Positions 1 to 7,496 of a stretch of 42,051 bases of DNA are shown here, piece after piece. The position numbers and the translations under genes were made by a program. Origin of the DNA: a bacterium (GTDB lineage Bacteria > Cyanobacteriota > Vampirovibrionia > Gastranaerophilales > Gastranaerophilaceae); NCBI GenBank assembly GCA_017480425.1, contig JAFVAR010000008.1, forward strand, positions 1 to 42,051, written 5' to 3'. Every line of letters starts with the position of its first letter. Positions within the stretch are counted from its first letter, which is position 1. Below the pieces are notes generated by a model. It searched no databases, was not told the origin of the DNA, and worked only from the letters and a program-made list of their open reading frames with translations.

Positions 1-1
1 A

Positions 2-160
2 TATGAACACGATATGAAACAAATCGACAGAAAAGACAAAAAATTCGACATGGATTTGAATAAATTAGAAACTGAAAGGACTGCGCTTAAGACCGAGTAT
101 GATTCTGTTAAAAAAGTAATCGAGGATAATATCGAAAGAACATTCGGTATATTCTCTTAA
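2..160 (+). CDS. C-terminal end of a coiled-coil protein (partial)
   Basis: An open frame enters from the left edge and stops at TAA 158-160, giving about 52 residues. They are highly charged (Lys/Asp/Glu/Arg rich) with a heptad-like pattern of Leu, Ile and Val, so the end of the protein is probably a coiled coil. It finishes with hydrophobic residues, TFGIFS. The start lies outside the window. A strong intrinsic terminator follows 46 bp after the stop, which supports a real gene end. I do not recognise the family and assign no function. Confidence 0.65.
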   Translation, partial: YEHDMKQIDRKDKKFDMDLNKLETERTALKTEYDSVKKVIEDNIERTFGIFS

Positions 161-206
161 TAAGATGTAAGATGATTTCCCTTTTTAATCCCTTTTCCCT
201 TTTTCC

Positions 207-234
207 GCCGGCAAATGATTGCCGGCTTTTTATT
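207..234 (+). terminator. Intrinsic terminator of the partial left-edge gene
   Basis: A perfect 8-bp GC-rich stem (GCCGGCAA / TTGCCGGC) with a 4-nt loop is followed directly by a T-run on the + strand. Confidence 0.85.
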
Positions 235-292
235 GGTGCTACGCACGTAGTAACTTTTCCTAATTTGTATTGAAAACTACTGATTATAAAGC

Positions 293-328
293 AAAAAAAT
301 TGGCGACTTCCGTACAGAAACCGCCAAT
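293..328 (-). terminator. Intrinsic terminator of the HU gene
   Basis: Read on the - strand, ATTGGCG and CGCCAAT form a 7-bp stem around a 16-nt loop, followed by seven T. It lies about 30 bp past the HU stop codon. Confidence 0.8.
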
Positions 329-356
329 TAATGAACATTATTGTTAAAAGAAAACT

Positions 357-629
357 CTACTTAACAAGTTCTTTGAATGATTTACCAGCTGAGAAAGCAG
401 GAACTGTCTTAGCAGCAATCTTCAATTCTTTACCAGTTTGAGGATTTCTGCCGATTCTAGCAGCTCTCTTGCGAGCTTCCCAAGTACCAAAACCAACTAA
501 AGTTACTTTTTTTCCTTTAGCAACTGTTTTTTGAATAATTTCTAATGTAGCTGATAATACATCTGAAGAAACTTTTTGAGAAAGTTTTGTCTTCTTAGAA
601 ATTTCTTTTACCAATTCTTCTTTGTTCAT
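357..629 (-). CDS. hup: DNA-binding protein HU
   Basis: This 90-aa protein is a standard-length HU/IHF family nucleoid protein that binds and bends DNA as a dimer. It opens with MNKEELVKEISKKTKLS. It carries the family core GFGTWEARKRAARIGRNPQTG (residues about 47-67), which forms the DNA-binding beta arm with the RNPQTG tip and its intercalating proline, and ends with FSAGKSFKELV. The frame is open much further upstream, but ATG at 629 is preceded by GGAG at good spacing and matches the family N-terminus, so the longer version is rejected. The gene is monocistronic, with its own promoter about 115 bp upstream and its own terminator. Confidence 0.95.
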   Translation of the reverse strand: MNKEELVKEISKKTKLSQKVSSDVLSATLEIIQKTVAKGKKVTLVGFGTWEARKRAARIGRNPQTGKELKIAAKTVPAFSAGKSFKELVK

Positions 630-687
630 AGTAAATCTCCTATACACTTTTTCTACTCTCTTGGAAGGAAAACAACATTCATACAGT

Positions 688-710
688 GGACTTAAAACGG
701 TCTTAAGTCC
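688..710 (-). promoter_or_regulatory. Hairpin in the HU 5' leader
   Basis: A perfect 8-bp inverted repeat (GGACTTAA / TTAAGTCC, 7-nt loop) lies in the roughly 108-nt untranslated leader between the predicted start of transcription and the HU ATG. An AGGAGGG stretch upstream of it (about 728-735, - strand) looks like a ribosome-binding site but has no start codon at the right distance. The hairpin may act in autoregulation or mRNA stability; this is inference. Confidence 0.45.
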
Positions 711-743
711 GCCGATAAAGGAATTCACCCTCCTTATGTTCCT

Positions 744-771
744 ATTATACACACGTTTCAAAATATTGCAA
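744..771 (-). promoter_or_regulatory. Sigma-70-type promoter of hup
   Basis: On the - strand, TTGCAA (766-771) and a consensus TATAAT (744-749) are separated by 16 bp. This places transcription start near 737. Confidence 0.7.
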
Positions 772-833
772 GCATTTTTTTTAAAATTTACAATACTTAA
801 AGGTTCAAAATGACTGTGAACATTGCGTTTCAT

Positions 834-979
834 TTTTAAAAGTCAATATTTACGGGCATTATAGACCATGCTATTATTAAAAATTTTTACAGTTTGTTTT
901 GTAAAAAATTTTATGATATAACCTTAATATTCAATGAACATTGCTTAAAATTTAAATAAGGCATGCTCTATTGAAAGCT
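834..979. other. AT-rich intergenic stretch without a recognisable gene
   Basis: Between the HU promoter and the tRNA-derived repeats there is only AT-rich DNA with homopolymer A/T runs. It should hold the promoter of the tRNA, but I could not pick a convincing -35/-10 pair. No coding frame with a ribosome-binding site is visible. Confidence 0.5.
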
Positions 980-1070
980 CAATTTTGAAAATTTATGGGC
1001 GCTTGGCGCAGTTGACTCTGCCGAAGGAAAGCCGAACCATTGAGGGTTTCCTGAGAGGTAGCATCTGAAC
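980..1070 (+). repeat. Tandem unit 1: tRNA-Val 5' half with D-loop insert
   Basis: This 91-bp unit begins with the 17-nt leader that also precedes the real tRNA. It continues with tRNA positions 1-18 (997-1014, one C/T difference in the acceptor stem), then a 43-nt insert (1015-1057), then D-loop through anticodon-loop position 33 (1058-1070, lacking two bases of the D-stem). It stops just before the anticodon. It cannot make a tRNA by itself. Confidence 0.85.
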
Positions 1071-1161
1071 CAATTTTGAAAATTTACGGGCGTTTGGCGC
1101 AGTTGACTCTGCCGAAGGAAAGCCGAACCATTGAGGGTTTCCTGAGAGGTAGCATCTGAAC
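1071..1161 (+). repeat. Tandem unit 2: tRNA-Val 5' half with D-loop insert
   Basis: This is a second 91-bp unit, head-to-tail with unit 1 and differing from it at only two positions (T/C at 996/1087 and C/T in the acceptor stem). The leader and tRNA portion (1088-1105) match the intact tRNA at 1179. The same 43-nt insert and the same end point just before the anticodon are present. The intact tRNA follows as the third, insert-free copy. Confidence 0.85.
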
Positions 1162-1178
1162 CAATTTTGAAAATTTAC

Positions 1179-1254
1179 GGGCGTTTGGCGCAGTTGGTAG
1201 CGCATCTGAACGACATTCAGAGGGTCACAGGTTCAAGTCCTGTAACGCCCACCA
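1179..1254 (+). tRNA. tRNA-Val (anticodon GAC)
   Basis: This is a complete 76-nt cloverleaf: a 7-bp acceptor stem (GGGCGTT/AACGCCC), a 4-bp D-stem (GCGC/GCGC), a 5-bp anticodon stem (TCTGA/TCAGA), variable loop GGGTC, a T-stem ACAGG/CCTGT with TTCAAGT loop, discriminator A73 and an encoded CCA. The anticodon at positions 34-36 is GAC, reading GUC/GUU valine. A35, C36 and A73 agree with valine identity. The anticodon loop reads ACGACAT, so position 33 is C instead of the nearly invariant U. A terminator follows at once. Confidence 0.9.
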
Positions 1255-1255
1255 T

Positions 1256-1290
1256 AAAAAGAGGATGACCAGAAAATCATCCTCTTTTTA
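1256..1290. terminator. Bidirectional terminator between tRNA-Val and leuS
   Basis: A 13-bp stem (AAAAAGAGGATGA / TCATCCTCTTTTT) with an 8-nt loop has T-runs on both strands. It can end the tRNA transcript on + and the leuS transcript on -. Confidence 0.85.
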
Positions 1291-1303
1291 TATATATTGC
1301 ATT

Positions 1304-3802
1304 TTAGCCTTTTATGACGATGTTAACAAGCTTTTTAGGAACAACTATTGTTTTAACAATTTCTTTTCCGGCAGTTAATTCTTTTATCTTATCTGTAGAA
1401 AGAGCGATTTGTTTAAGTTCATCGTCACTCACTCCTTCGTCGACCTCAACTTTATCCTTAACTTTTCCGTTAACTTGTACTACAAGAGTTATTTTGCTTG
1501 CTTTAGCAAGATTTTCATCCCATTCACACCATTTTTCTTCATGAATTGAGCTATCATAGCCTAAATCATGCCAAATTTCTTCTGACATATGGACAGTGAC
1601 AGGTGCCATCAGTTTAACAAGAGACAATACCGCAAAGCTGAATACATCTTTTTCTTCAGCAGTGAGTTCTCCTTTAATTTTACCTCGCCAATCATAGATT
1701 GCATTTGTAAGTTCACGATACTTTGAAATAACTGTATTAAATTGAAAATCATTGGATATATCGTTAGTTATACCCTTCATTGCAATGTTTACAGTTCTTA
1801 CTAAGTCATCATTTTGTCTTGCAAGCGGAAACTTAATCATGTAATCCTTTGAAATTTCATTATTATTTACACCATCACTTACAAGCCTCCAAACTCTGTT
1901 CAGGAATTTGTAACAGCCTTCTACACCTGCATCAGACCAGTCAAAGTCACGAGCCGGAGGAGAGTCAGAAAGAATAAACAATCTTGCCGTATCAGCACCG
2001 AAATTCTCAAATATTTCATCAGGATCAACTGTATTTCCTTTTGACTTTGACATTTTTGAGCCATCTTTAAGTACCATGCCCTGTGTCAACAGATTCTTAA
2101 ATGGTTCATCAAAATCGAGAAGTCCGCAGTCTTTGAGCGCTTTTGTAAAGAATCTTGAGTATAACAAGTGCAAAATTGCGTGCTCGATACCACCTACATA
2201 CTGATCTACGGGCAACCAGCGGTTAACTTTATCTTTATTAAAGCATTCATTATGATTACGAGCATCTGCATAGCGCATATAATACCAGCTCGAACATACG
2301 AATGTGTCCATTGTATCCATTTCCCTTGTAGCATGACCGCCACAATGCGGACAAGTTGTATCTTTAAATGTTTTGGATGTTGTTATTGGAGATTTGCCTA
2401 CTACTGAAAAATCAACATCTGTAGGAAGCATTACCGGAAGATTTTCTTCTTTTTCCGGTACAATTCCGCATTTATCACAGTAAACTACAGGTATAGGAGC
2501 ACCCCAGTATCTTTGACGTGAAATCAGCCAATCACGCAATCTATATTGAGTCTTAAATTCCCCAAATCCTTCATCAACTGCTTTTTGAGTAATTGCTTTT
2601 TTTGCTTGAGTATTTTTCATTCCGTTAAATTCATTTGAATTCACCAAAATACCTTCTTCTGTATACGCTGCATCAGAACAATCAGAAGGACACTCCGGAT
2701 TTTGAATTACAACTTTCATCGGCAAATTATATTTCTTTGCAAAATCAAAGTCCCTTGTATCGTGAGTCGGAACTGCCATAACAGCACCGGTTCCATATTC
2801 GACAAGAGCATAATCGGCAGTCCAAAGTGGGAATATTTCTCCGTTAAACGGGTTTTTACAATGCGTACCTAACGGAACACCCGTTTTTATTCTATCAGTG
2901 GAAAGTCTTTCTATTTCAGTCATTTTACGGGCATTTGCTCTATAATTTTCGACTGCTTGTTTATTTTCTGCAGTTGTAAGTTTTTCAATATCTTTGTATT
3001 CAGGCGCAACTACAAGATAAGTAATACCGTGAACAGTATCAGGTCTTGTTGTATAAACGGGAACTTCCATAGTTTCGCCATTTGGAGCATCAACAACAGG
3101 AAAACGGAAAATTGCACCTTCAGATTTACCAATCCAGTTTGCCTGCATTGTTTTAACGTTATCACCCCAACCCGGAAGTTTATCTAAATCCTTAAGAAGT
3201 TTCTCTGCATAATCTGTAATTTTGAAGAACCATTGTGACAGATATTTCTTTTCTACAACACTGTCACATCTCCAGCACTTACCGTCAATTACCTGCTCAT
3301 TTGCGAGTACTGTACCGCAAGAATCACACCAATTTACTGCAGCTTCCTTTTTATAAGCAAGTCCTTTTTTATACAACTGCAAGAAAAGCCACTGAGTCCA
3401 TTTATAATATTCAGGTTTACAGGTAGTCACCTCTCTCTGCCAATCATAAGATAAACCAAGCATTTTGAGTTGTTTTGTCATATATGCAATATTTTCATCT
3501 GTCCATTTTGCGGGATCTGCACCATGTTTCATTGCAGCATTTTCAGCCGGAAGTCCAAAACTATCCCATCCAATCGGATGCAACACATTATACCCTTGCA
3601 TCTTTTTAAATCTTGCTATTACATCAGTAATTGTATAATTCCTAACGTGCCCCATATGCAATTTGCCGGATGGATACGGAAACATTGATAGAGCAAAATA
3701 TTTCGGTTTATCACTCTCATCCGGTGTATAAAAAGCACCTCGTTCTTCCCAAGCTGCCTGCCATTTCTTTTCTATTTCCTGTGGAAAATAAGCCTCTTTC
3801 AT
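1304..3802 (-). CDS. leuS: Leucyl-tRNA synthetase
   Basis: This class Ia synthetase charges tRNA-Leu with leucine. The 832 residues match the bacterial length. The HIGH signature is HMGH at residues 49-52 and the KMSKS loop is at 583-587. The CP1 editing domain shows TTRPDT and GTGAVMAVPTHDTRD, and two Cys pairs (CDSCG, CWRC; later CDKCG, CPHCGG) are likely zinc sites. The start at ATG 3802 is chosen because GGAGG (3808-3812) precedes it and MKEAYFPQ is the family N-terminus; the frame stays open 11 codons further upstream without a ribosome site. It is the last gene of a minus-strand run with flhA, though it may also have its own promoter in the 84-bp gap. Confidence 0.97.
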   Translation of the reverse strand: MKEAYFPQEIEKKWQAAWEERGAFYTPDESDKPKYFALSMFPYPSGKLHMGHVRNYTITDVIARFKKMQGYNVLHPIGWDSFGLPAENAAMKHGADPAKWTDENIAYMTKQLKMLGLSYDWQREVTTCKPEYYKWTQWLFLQLYKKGLAYKKEAAVNWCDSCGTVLANEQVIDGKCWRCDSVVEKKYLSQWFFKITDYAEKLLKDLDKLPGWGDNVKTMQANWIGKSEGAIFRFPVVDAPNGETMEVPVYTTRPDTVHGITYLVVAPEYKDIEKLTTAENKQAVENYRANARKMTEIERLSTDRIKTGVPLGTHCKNPFNGEIFPLWTADYALVEYGTGAVMAVPTHDTRDFDFAKKYNLPMKVVIQNPECPSDCSDAAYTEEGILVNSNEFNGMKNTQAKKAITQKAVDEGFGEFKTQYRLRDWLISRQRYWGAPIPVVYCDKCGIVPEKEENLPVMLPTDVDFSVVGKSPITTSKTFKDTTCPHCGGHATREMDTMDTFVCSSWYYMRYADARNHNECFNKDKVNRWLPVDQYVGGIEHAILHLLYSRFFTKALKDCGLLDFDEPFKNLLTQGMVLKDGSKMSKSKGNTVDPDEIFENFGADTARLFILSDSPPARDFDWSDAGVEGCYKFLNRVWRLVSDGVNNNEISKDYMIKFPLARQNDDLVRTVNIAMKGITNDISNDFQFNTVISKYRELTNAIYDWRGKIKGELTAEEKDVFSFAVLSLVKLMAPVTVHMSEEIWHDLGYDSSIHEEKWCEWDENLAKASKITLVVQVNGKVKDKVEVDEGVSDDELKQIALSTDKIKELTAGKEIVKTIVVPKKLVNIVIKG

Positions 3803-3817
3803 TAAATCCTCCAATAA

Positions 3818-3846
3818 CGGGAATAATAAATACAATTGGTTTCCCG
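3818..3846 (-). promoter_or_regulatory. Inverted repeat just upstream of the leuS ribosome site
   Basis: CGGGAA and TTCCCG arms (6 bp) frame a 17-nt spacer ending 5 bp before the GGAGG of leuS. No T-box features (specifier loop, T-box bulge, terminator/antiterminator) are visible, so its role is unknown. Confidence 0.35.
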
Positions 3847-3886
3847 CAACAAAAAAATTTTATCATAAATCAAAATAAATTAAAAA

Positions 3887-4231
3887 TTACTCTTCTTCTA
3901 TATCTTCTTCCAAGTCAGGTATATCAGGTTCTGCAACTTGTTTAGTAAGCTTTTCATTAAGCTCTTGCAATGAGATTGATTTATCCATCTTTTTAAGTGC
4001 ATTCAATACTGCAATTTTATAGTCCGCATCTGCTCTATTTTTCGGATTATCAACTATTTCACCGATTTTTTGCCCTAAATACCCCATAACAATTACCGCC
4101 GGGACAAGCACCATTGCAGTTGCAAAAACTGCATGCAAATCAACCGCACCTATTTTAATAATACTTATAGTCCCTATTACAAGAAGTGTTACAACTACAA
4201 AAAAAAGTCTTATATTTTCTGTATATCCCAT
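3887..4231 (-). CDS. Small two-helix membrane protein
   Basis: The 114 residues contain two hydrophobic segments (about 8-27 and 34-55), separated by a very short loop, then a charged cytoplasmic-type tail ending in a run of Glu/Asp. ATG 4231 has a weak AGGA ribosome site. The gene starts 9 bp after the stop of the PilZ gene and is downstream of flhA in the same direction, so it is probably co-transcribed and may serve flagellar or envelope function. I do not recognise the family. Confidence 0.75.
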   Translation of the reverse strand: MGYTENIRLFFVVVTLLVIGTISIIKIGAVDLHAVFATAMVLVPAVIVMGYLGQKIGEIVDNPKNRADADYKIAVLNALKKMDKSISLQELNEKLTKQVAEPDIPDLEEDIEEE

Positions 4232-4240
4232 ATTTTTGTC

Positions 4241-4840
4241 CTAAACTTCACGCTTTGTTTCTTTTTCCATGTCTTTTTTCATGCAGAATTGAACAAGCAT
4301 CATCTTATCAATATTTCCTAATCCGATAAATCTTCCTGATATTGTATAAAGACCATTATCACCTTTTTCAACTCTTATAAGCTGATACTTACATTTTATT
4401 TCTTGCTCATCATTAAGTTTTATCGAAACATTATATTCTTTTTCAATGTCTATATTTTCTTGAGATGTTATTTTCATCCCGCCTGCCGACAGGTCAAGAG
4501 TTCTTGCCCTGTATACATTGTCATTAAATATTAATTCAATTTCTTCTATAAATTTAATACGTGTATATTTACGACGTTGCAAAAATCTGTGCTTCACAGG
4601 ATTTGCTATTGAAATTATATTGTTTTCCATACTTTGAATATAAGATTCAAAATACAAATAACCATTCTCAGTAAATGAGTAAAAATCACATATATGGTTA
4701 ACAAACAGCCCTTCCGGTTTGTATTTGAGTTCCATTTTAAACCCTTCTGATGAAACATCTGTAACACGCCCCTTATTTGCATTTTTAAAATCTTGCGGAA
4801 CAATTGTTACAAGTTGTTCATTTTTTATAAGTTCTCTCAT
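4241..4840 (-). CDS. PilZ-domain protein, likely c-di-GMP-binding flagellar regulator
   Basis: The 199-aa protein has a two-part build like YcgR/YpfA. The N-terminal beta-rich segment (about 1-90) resembles the flagellar PilZN domain. The C-terminal PilZ domain carries both c-di-GMP-binding motifs: RRKYTR (RxxxR, about residues 91-96) and DLSAGG (D/NxSxxG, about 122-127). Such proteins slow the flagellar motor or alter surface behaviour when c-di-GMP is bound. The gene begins 27 bp after flhA stops, in the same direction, which supports a motility role. The exact partner cannot be told from sequence. Confidence 0.88.
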   Translation of the reverse strand: MRELIKNEQLVTIVPQDFKNANKGRVTDVSSEGFKMELKYKPEGLFVNHICDFYSFTENGYLYFESYIQSMENNIISIANPVKHRFLQRRKYTRIKFIEEIELIFNDNVYRARTLDLSAGGMKITSQENIDIEKEYNVSIKLNDEQEIKCKYQLIRVEKGDNGLYTISGRFIGLGNIDKMMLVQFCMKKDMEKETKREV

Positions 4841-4867
4841 ATTTACCCTTTCTTAAATCTATGTTAA

Positions 4868-6961
4868 TTATACTTTCACCATTCCTACAGATTTAACTTT
4901 TACGTTAGGACTTATTTCATTATATGACATAATTGAAATTTGCGGATAAGTTCTTTCCACCAGTTTTCTGAATAAAAGTCTTATCGGAGAAGAACAAAGA
5001 ATAACAGGCTGATTTCCCGTTGCTGTTATTGCTTTTTCGAGTTCAAGATTCATCTTATCAAACATGTTTTTTGTAAATGACGGATCAAGTGTGACACTTT
5101 GTCCGTCAGGGCTTGCACCCTTTGCAATTGTATTTTCAACATCCGGAGATAATGTAATAACAAATAATTCTCCCGTATCTGCCAAGTTTTGCTTACATAT
5201 ATTTCTTGAAAGTGCCTGACGAACATATTCTGTAAGATATGTAGGATTCTTATTAATCTTAGCATGTACGCTCATTGTCTCAAGAATTGTTTTTAAATCA
5301 CGAACTGCAACACCTTCTTTTAAAAGATTTTGCATTACTAACTGAACATCACCGACAGAAATATCTTTCATAATGTCATTAACGTAATCCTCCGATACTT
5401 CTTTTTTAAGGTTATCTATTAACTGCTGAACGTCAAATCTTGAAAGAATTTCCGAAGCACATTTCTTGATAACTTCAGTTATATGAGTAGAAATTACAGC
5501 AGAAGCAGAAACTACGGTATAACCTGACATTTCCGCCATATCTTTATCCTTTGCCTCTATCCATAGAGCAGGAAGACCAAATGCCGGTTCAATTGCATGT
5601 ATACCGTTTATTGCTGCATTTCCTACAGGATCACCAGCAGACATTGCAAGAAATCTTTCGGGATAAACATCACCGGATTCCAGTGCAACTCCTTTTAATT
5701 TTATTTGATAAGAATTAGGAGATAATTGCAAATTATCACGGACTCTTATTGACGGCAAAATAATACCCAAATCCAAAGCTGTTTGGCGCCTGATTTGCGC
5801 AATACGTTCAAGTAAATCTCCGCCCATTTCAACGTTTAAAAGCTGAACCAATCTGTAACCGACTTCAATTTCAATTGTATCGACATTGAGCAGTTCCATA
5901 ACACTCTCTCTTGTAGCTCTTGCTCGTTTCTCTTTTTTACCAAGCTTTTCTTGCTGTTCTTGTTCAAGTTTTTGGGCTTCTTCCGTTTGTACAATTTGAG
6001 CCTTTTCTTTATTTTTTAGATATGCCATTCCGCCTGCTACAAGCGCTATTGTTAAAAACGGTATTGTCGGCATTCCGGGAACTATTGCCATAAACCCTAA
6101 CAATCCAGATACTACACCCAATACTCTGGGATCTGAAAACATTTCATTCTTGATATCTTCTGATAAAGTTTCATCTTTTCCTGTTGCACGAGATACTATT
6201 AAACCTGTAGCAGTAGAAATAAGAAGCGCCGGAATCTGCGACACCAGACCATCACCTACCGTTAAAATTGTATAAGTAGAAAGTGCGGTTTGAACATTCA
6301 TGTGAAGTTGGATTACACCAATAACCAAACCCCCGACGATATTAATTAACGTAATTACGATACCTGCTGTCGCATCGCCCTTAACAAACTTTGAAGCACC
6401 ATCCATCGTACCGTAAAAGTCTGTTTCCCTTTCGAGCTTTTTACGTCGCTCTTTTGCTTGATCTTCATTTATTAGTCCGGAGTTTAAATCCGCATCTATA
6501 CTCAATTGTTTACCCGGCATTTTATCCAATGTAAACCTTGCAGATACTTCAGCAACACGAGTTGCACCACCTGTAATAACCATAAAGTTGATTAAAACCA
6601 AGATACAAAAAATGACGGCACCGACAACGTAATTACCTCCCACAACAAATTCGCCAAATGAATTAATAACATTTCCCGCCTGTCCTGAAAGTAAAATTAA
6701 TCTGGTGGAGCTGACGTTCAGACCAAGTCTGAACAGGGTAGCAATAAGAAGGACTGTCGGGAATGACGAATAATCCAACGGTTCTTGAGTATATAAACAA
6801 ACCAGCAAAATTACAACCGCAAGAGAAATGTTAACTGTAAGCAATAAATCCAAAAGCGGAGCAGGAATCGGAATAACCATCATTATGACAATAATGACCA
6901 AGCCTATAGCAAGGACAATATCGTTATTGCTTAATAATTTAGATAATTTACCCAGTTCCAT
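4868..6961 (-). CDS. flhA: Flagellar export gate protein FlhA
   Basis: FlhA is the inner-membrane gate subunit of the flagellar type III export apparatus; it forms a ring that docks chaperone-substrate complexes. The 697 residues match the family. The N-terminal part (about 1-320) has about eight membrane helices and the FHIPEP-family signature GARFTLDKMPGKQLSIDAD. A charged linker (about 330-360) and a large cytosolic domain follow. A GGTGGAGAG ribosome site precedes ATG 6961. The gene heads a minus-strand run flhA-pilZ-small membrane protein-leuS. I choose FlhA over the type III secretion homologue because flagellar hook genes occur at 25-28.6 kb. Confidence 0.96.
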   Translation of the reverse strand: MELGKLSKLLSNNDIVLAIGLVIIVIMMVIPIPAPLLDLLLTVNISLAVVILLVCLYTQEPLDYSSFPTVLLIATLFRLGLNVSSTRLILLSGQAGNVINSFGEFVVGGNYVVGAVIFCILVLINFMVITGGATRVAEVSARFTLDKMPGKQLSIDADLNSGLINEDQAKERRKKLERETDFYGTMDGASKFVKGDATAGIVITLINIVGGLVIGVIQLHMNVQTALSTYTILTVGDGLVSQIPALLISTATGLIVSRATGKDETLSEDIKNEMFSDPRVLGVVSGLLGFMAIVPGMPTIPFLTIALVAGGMAYLKNKEKAQIVQTEEAQKLEQEQQEKLGKKEKRARATRESVMELLNVDTIEIEVGYRLVQLLNVEMGGDLLERIAQIRRQTALDLGIILPSIRVRDNLQLSPNSYQIKLKGVALESGDVYPERFLAMSAGDPVGNAAINGIHAIEPAFGLPALWIEAKDKDMAEMSGYTVVSASAVISTHITEVIKKCASEILSRFDVQQLIDNLKKEVSEDYVNDIMKDISVGDVQLVMQNLLKEGVAVRDLKTILETMSVHAKINKNPTYLTEYVRQALSRNICKQNLADTGELFVITLSPDVENTIAKGASPDGQSVTLDPSFTKNMFDKMNLELEKAITATGNQPVILCSSPIRLLFRKLVERTYPQISIMSYNEISPNVKVKSVGMVKV

Positions 6962-7076
6962 CTCTCCACCAACTACATTCTATCATTAGAATAATAAATA
7001 TGACAAGTTGTTACAAATTATTTTATTTATAAATTGAAGTTTTTTATGATACAATACAAGCACGATGGAGGTACGT

Positions 7077-7388
7077 ATGCACTTAACACCAATCCAACAA
7101 AACGCTGTTAATCTTAGATACAAAATGCTATTGAGCGCAATGACAGGTCAAAGGAAAGATTTCACTGCCGCAAAGAAAGAGTACGCAAAATTTGCAGTTG
7201 AAAATTTTGAAGAAGTCAAGGGCACACCATTTAAAAATTTTTCAGTACCTTTATTTTCCGCCGTTGGTTTAAAAATGGCATTTGTAGTTTTAATAGATAA
7301 ATTAAGAAGACTGACTCCGGAAGAAAAACAACTTAAAAAACTCGGACAGGAAGAAGCTATTAAACGTAAACTTGACCAAATCATATAA
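7077..7388 (+). CDS. Small protein of unknown function
   Basis: The 103-residue protein starts at ATG 7077, because GGAGG (7067-7071) lies 5 nt upstream; the earlier in-frame ATG at 7065 overlaps that ribosome site and has none of its own. The sequence is basic and mostly helical, with one moderately hydrophobic stretch (FSVPLFSAVGLKMAFVVLI, about 61-79) and a Lys/Glu-rich tail. It is divergent from flhA and sits upstream of pgi. I do not recognise the family. Confidence 0.75.
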   Translation: MHLTPIQQNAVNLRYKMLLSAMTGQRKDFTAAKKEYAKFAVENFEEVKGTPFKNFSVPLFSAVGLKMAFVVLIDKLRRLTPEEKQLKKLGQEEAIKRKLDQII

Positions 7389-7433
7389 TACGATTTGCGT
7401 GATTATCACAGATAATTACTGCGATACATCCTC

Positions 7434-7461
7434 TTGTAAAAATAACTGTTTTTTGTACAAT
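7434..7461 (+). promoter_or_regulatory. Sigma-70-type promoter of pgi
   Basis: TTGTAA (7434-7439) and TACAAT (7456-7461) with a 16-bp spacer lie 35 bp before the pgi ATG. Confidence 0.65.
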
Positions 7462-7496
7462 CATATTAAGAGAGTATTTTACAGAAGGGGTGTATA

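Noticed and set aside
630..833. 68-residue N-terminal extension of HU
   Set aside because: It covers the promoter and leader of hup, is unlike HU, and the internal ATG at 629 has a good ribosome site.
980..1161. Possible CRISPR array
   Set aside because: The units are 91 bp, directly abutting, with no unique spacers and no cas genes; they derive from the tRNA.
993..1205. Open frame of 70 codons on the - strand over the tRNA-derived repeats
   Set aside because: It exists only because the 91-bp units repeat without stops; the protein repeats itself, has no ribosome site, and runs antisense into the tRNA.
3803..3886. T-box leader before leuS
   Set aside because: The gap is only 84 bp and lacks the T-box sequence and specifier structure.
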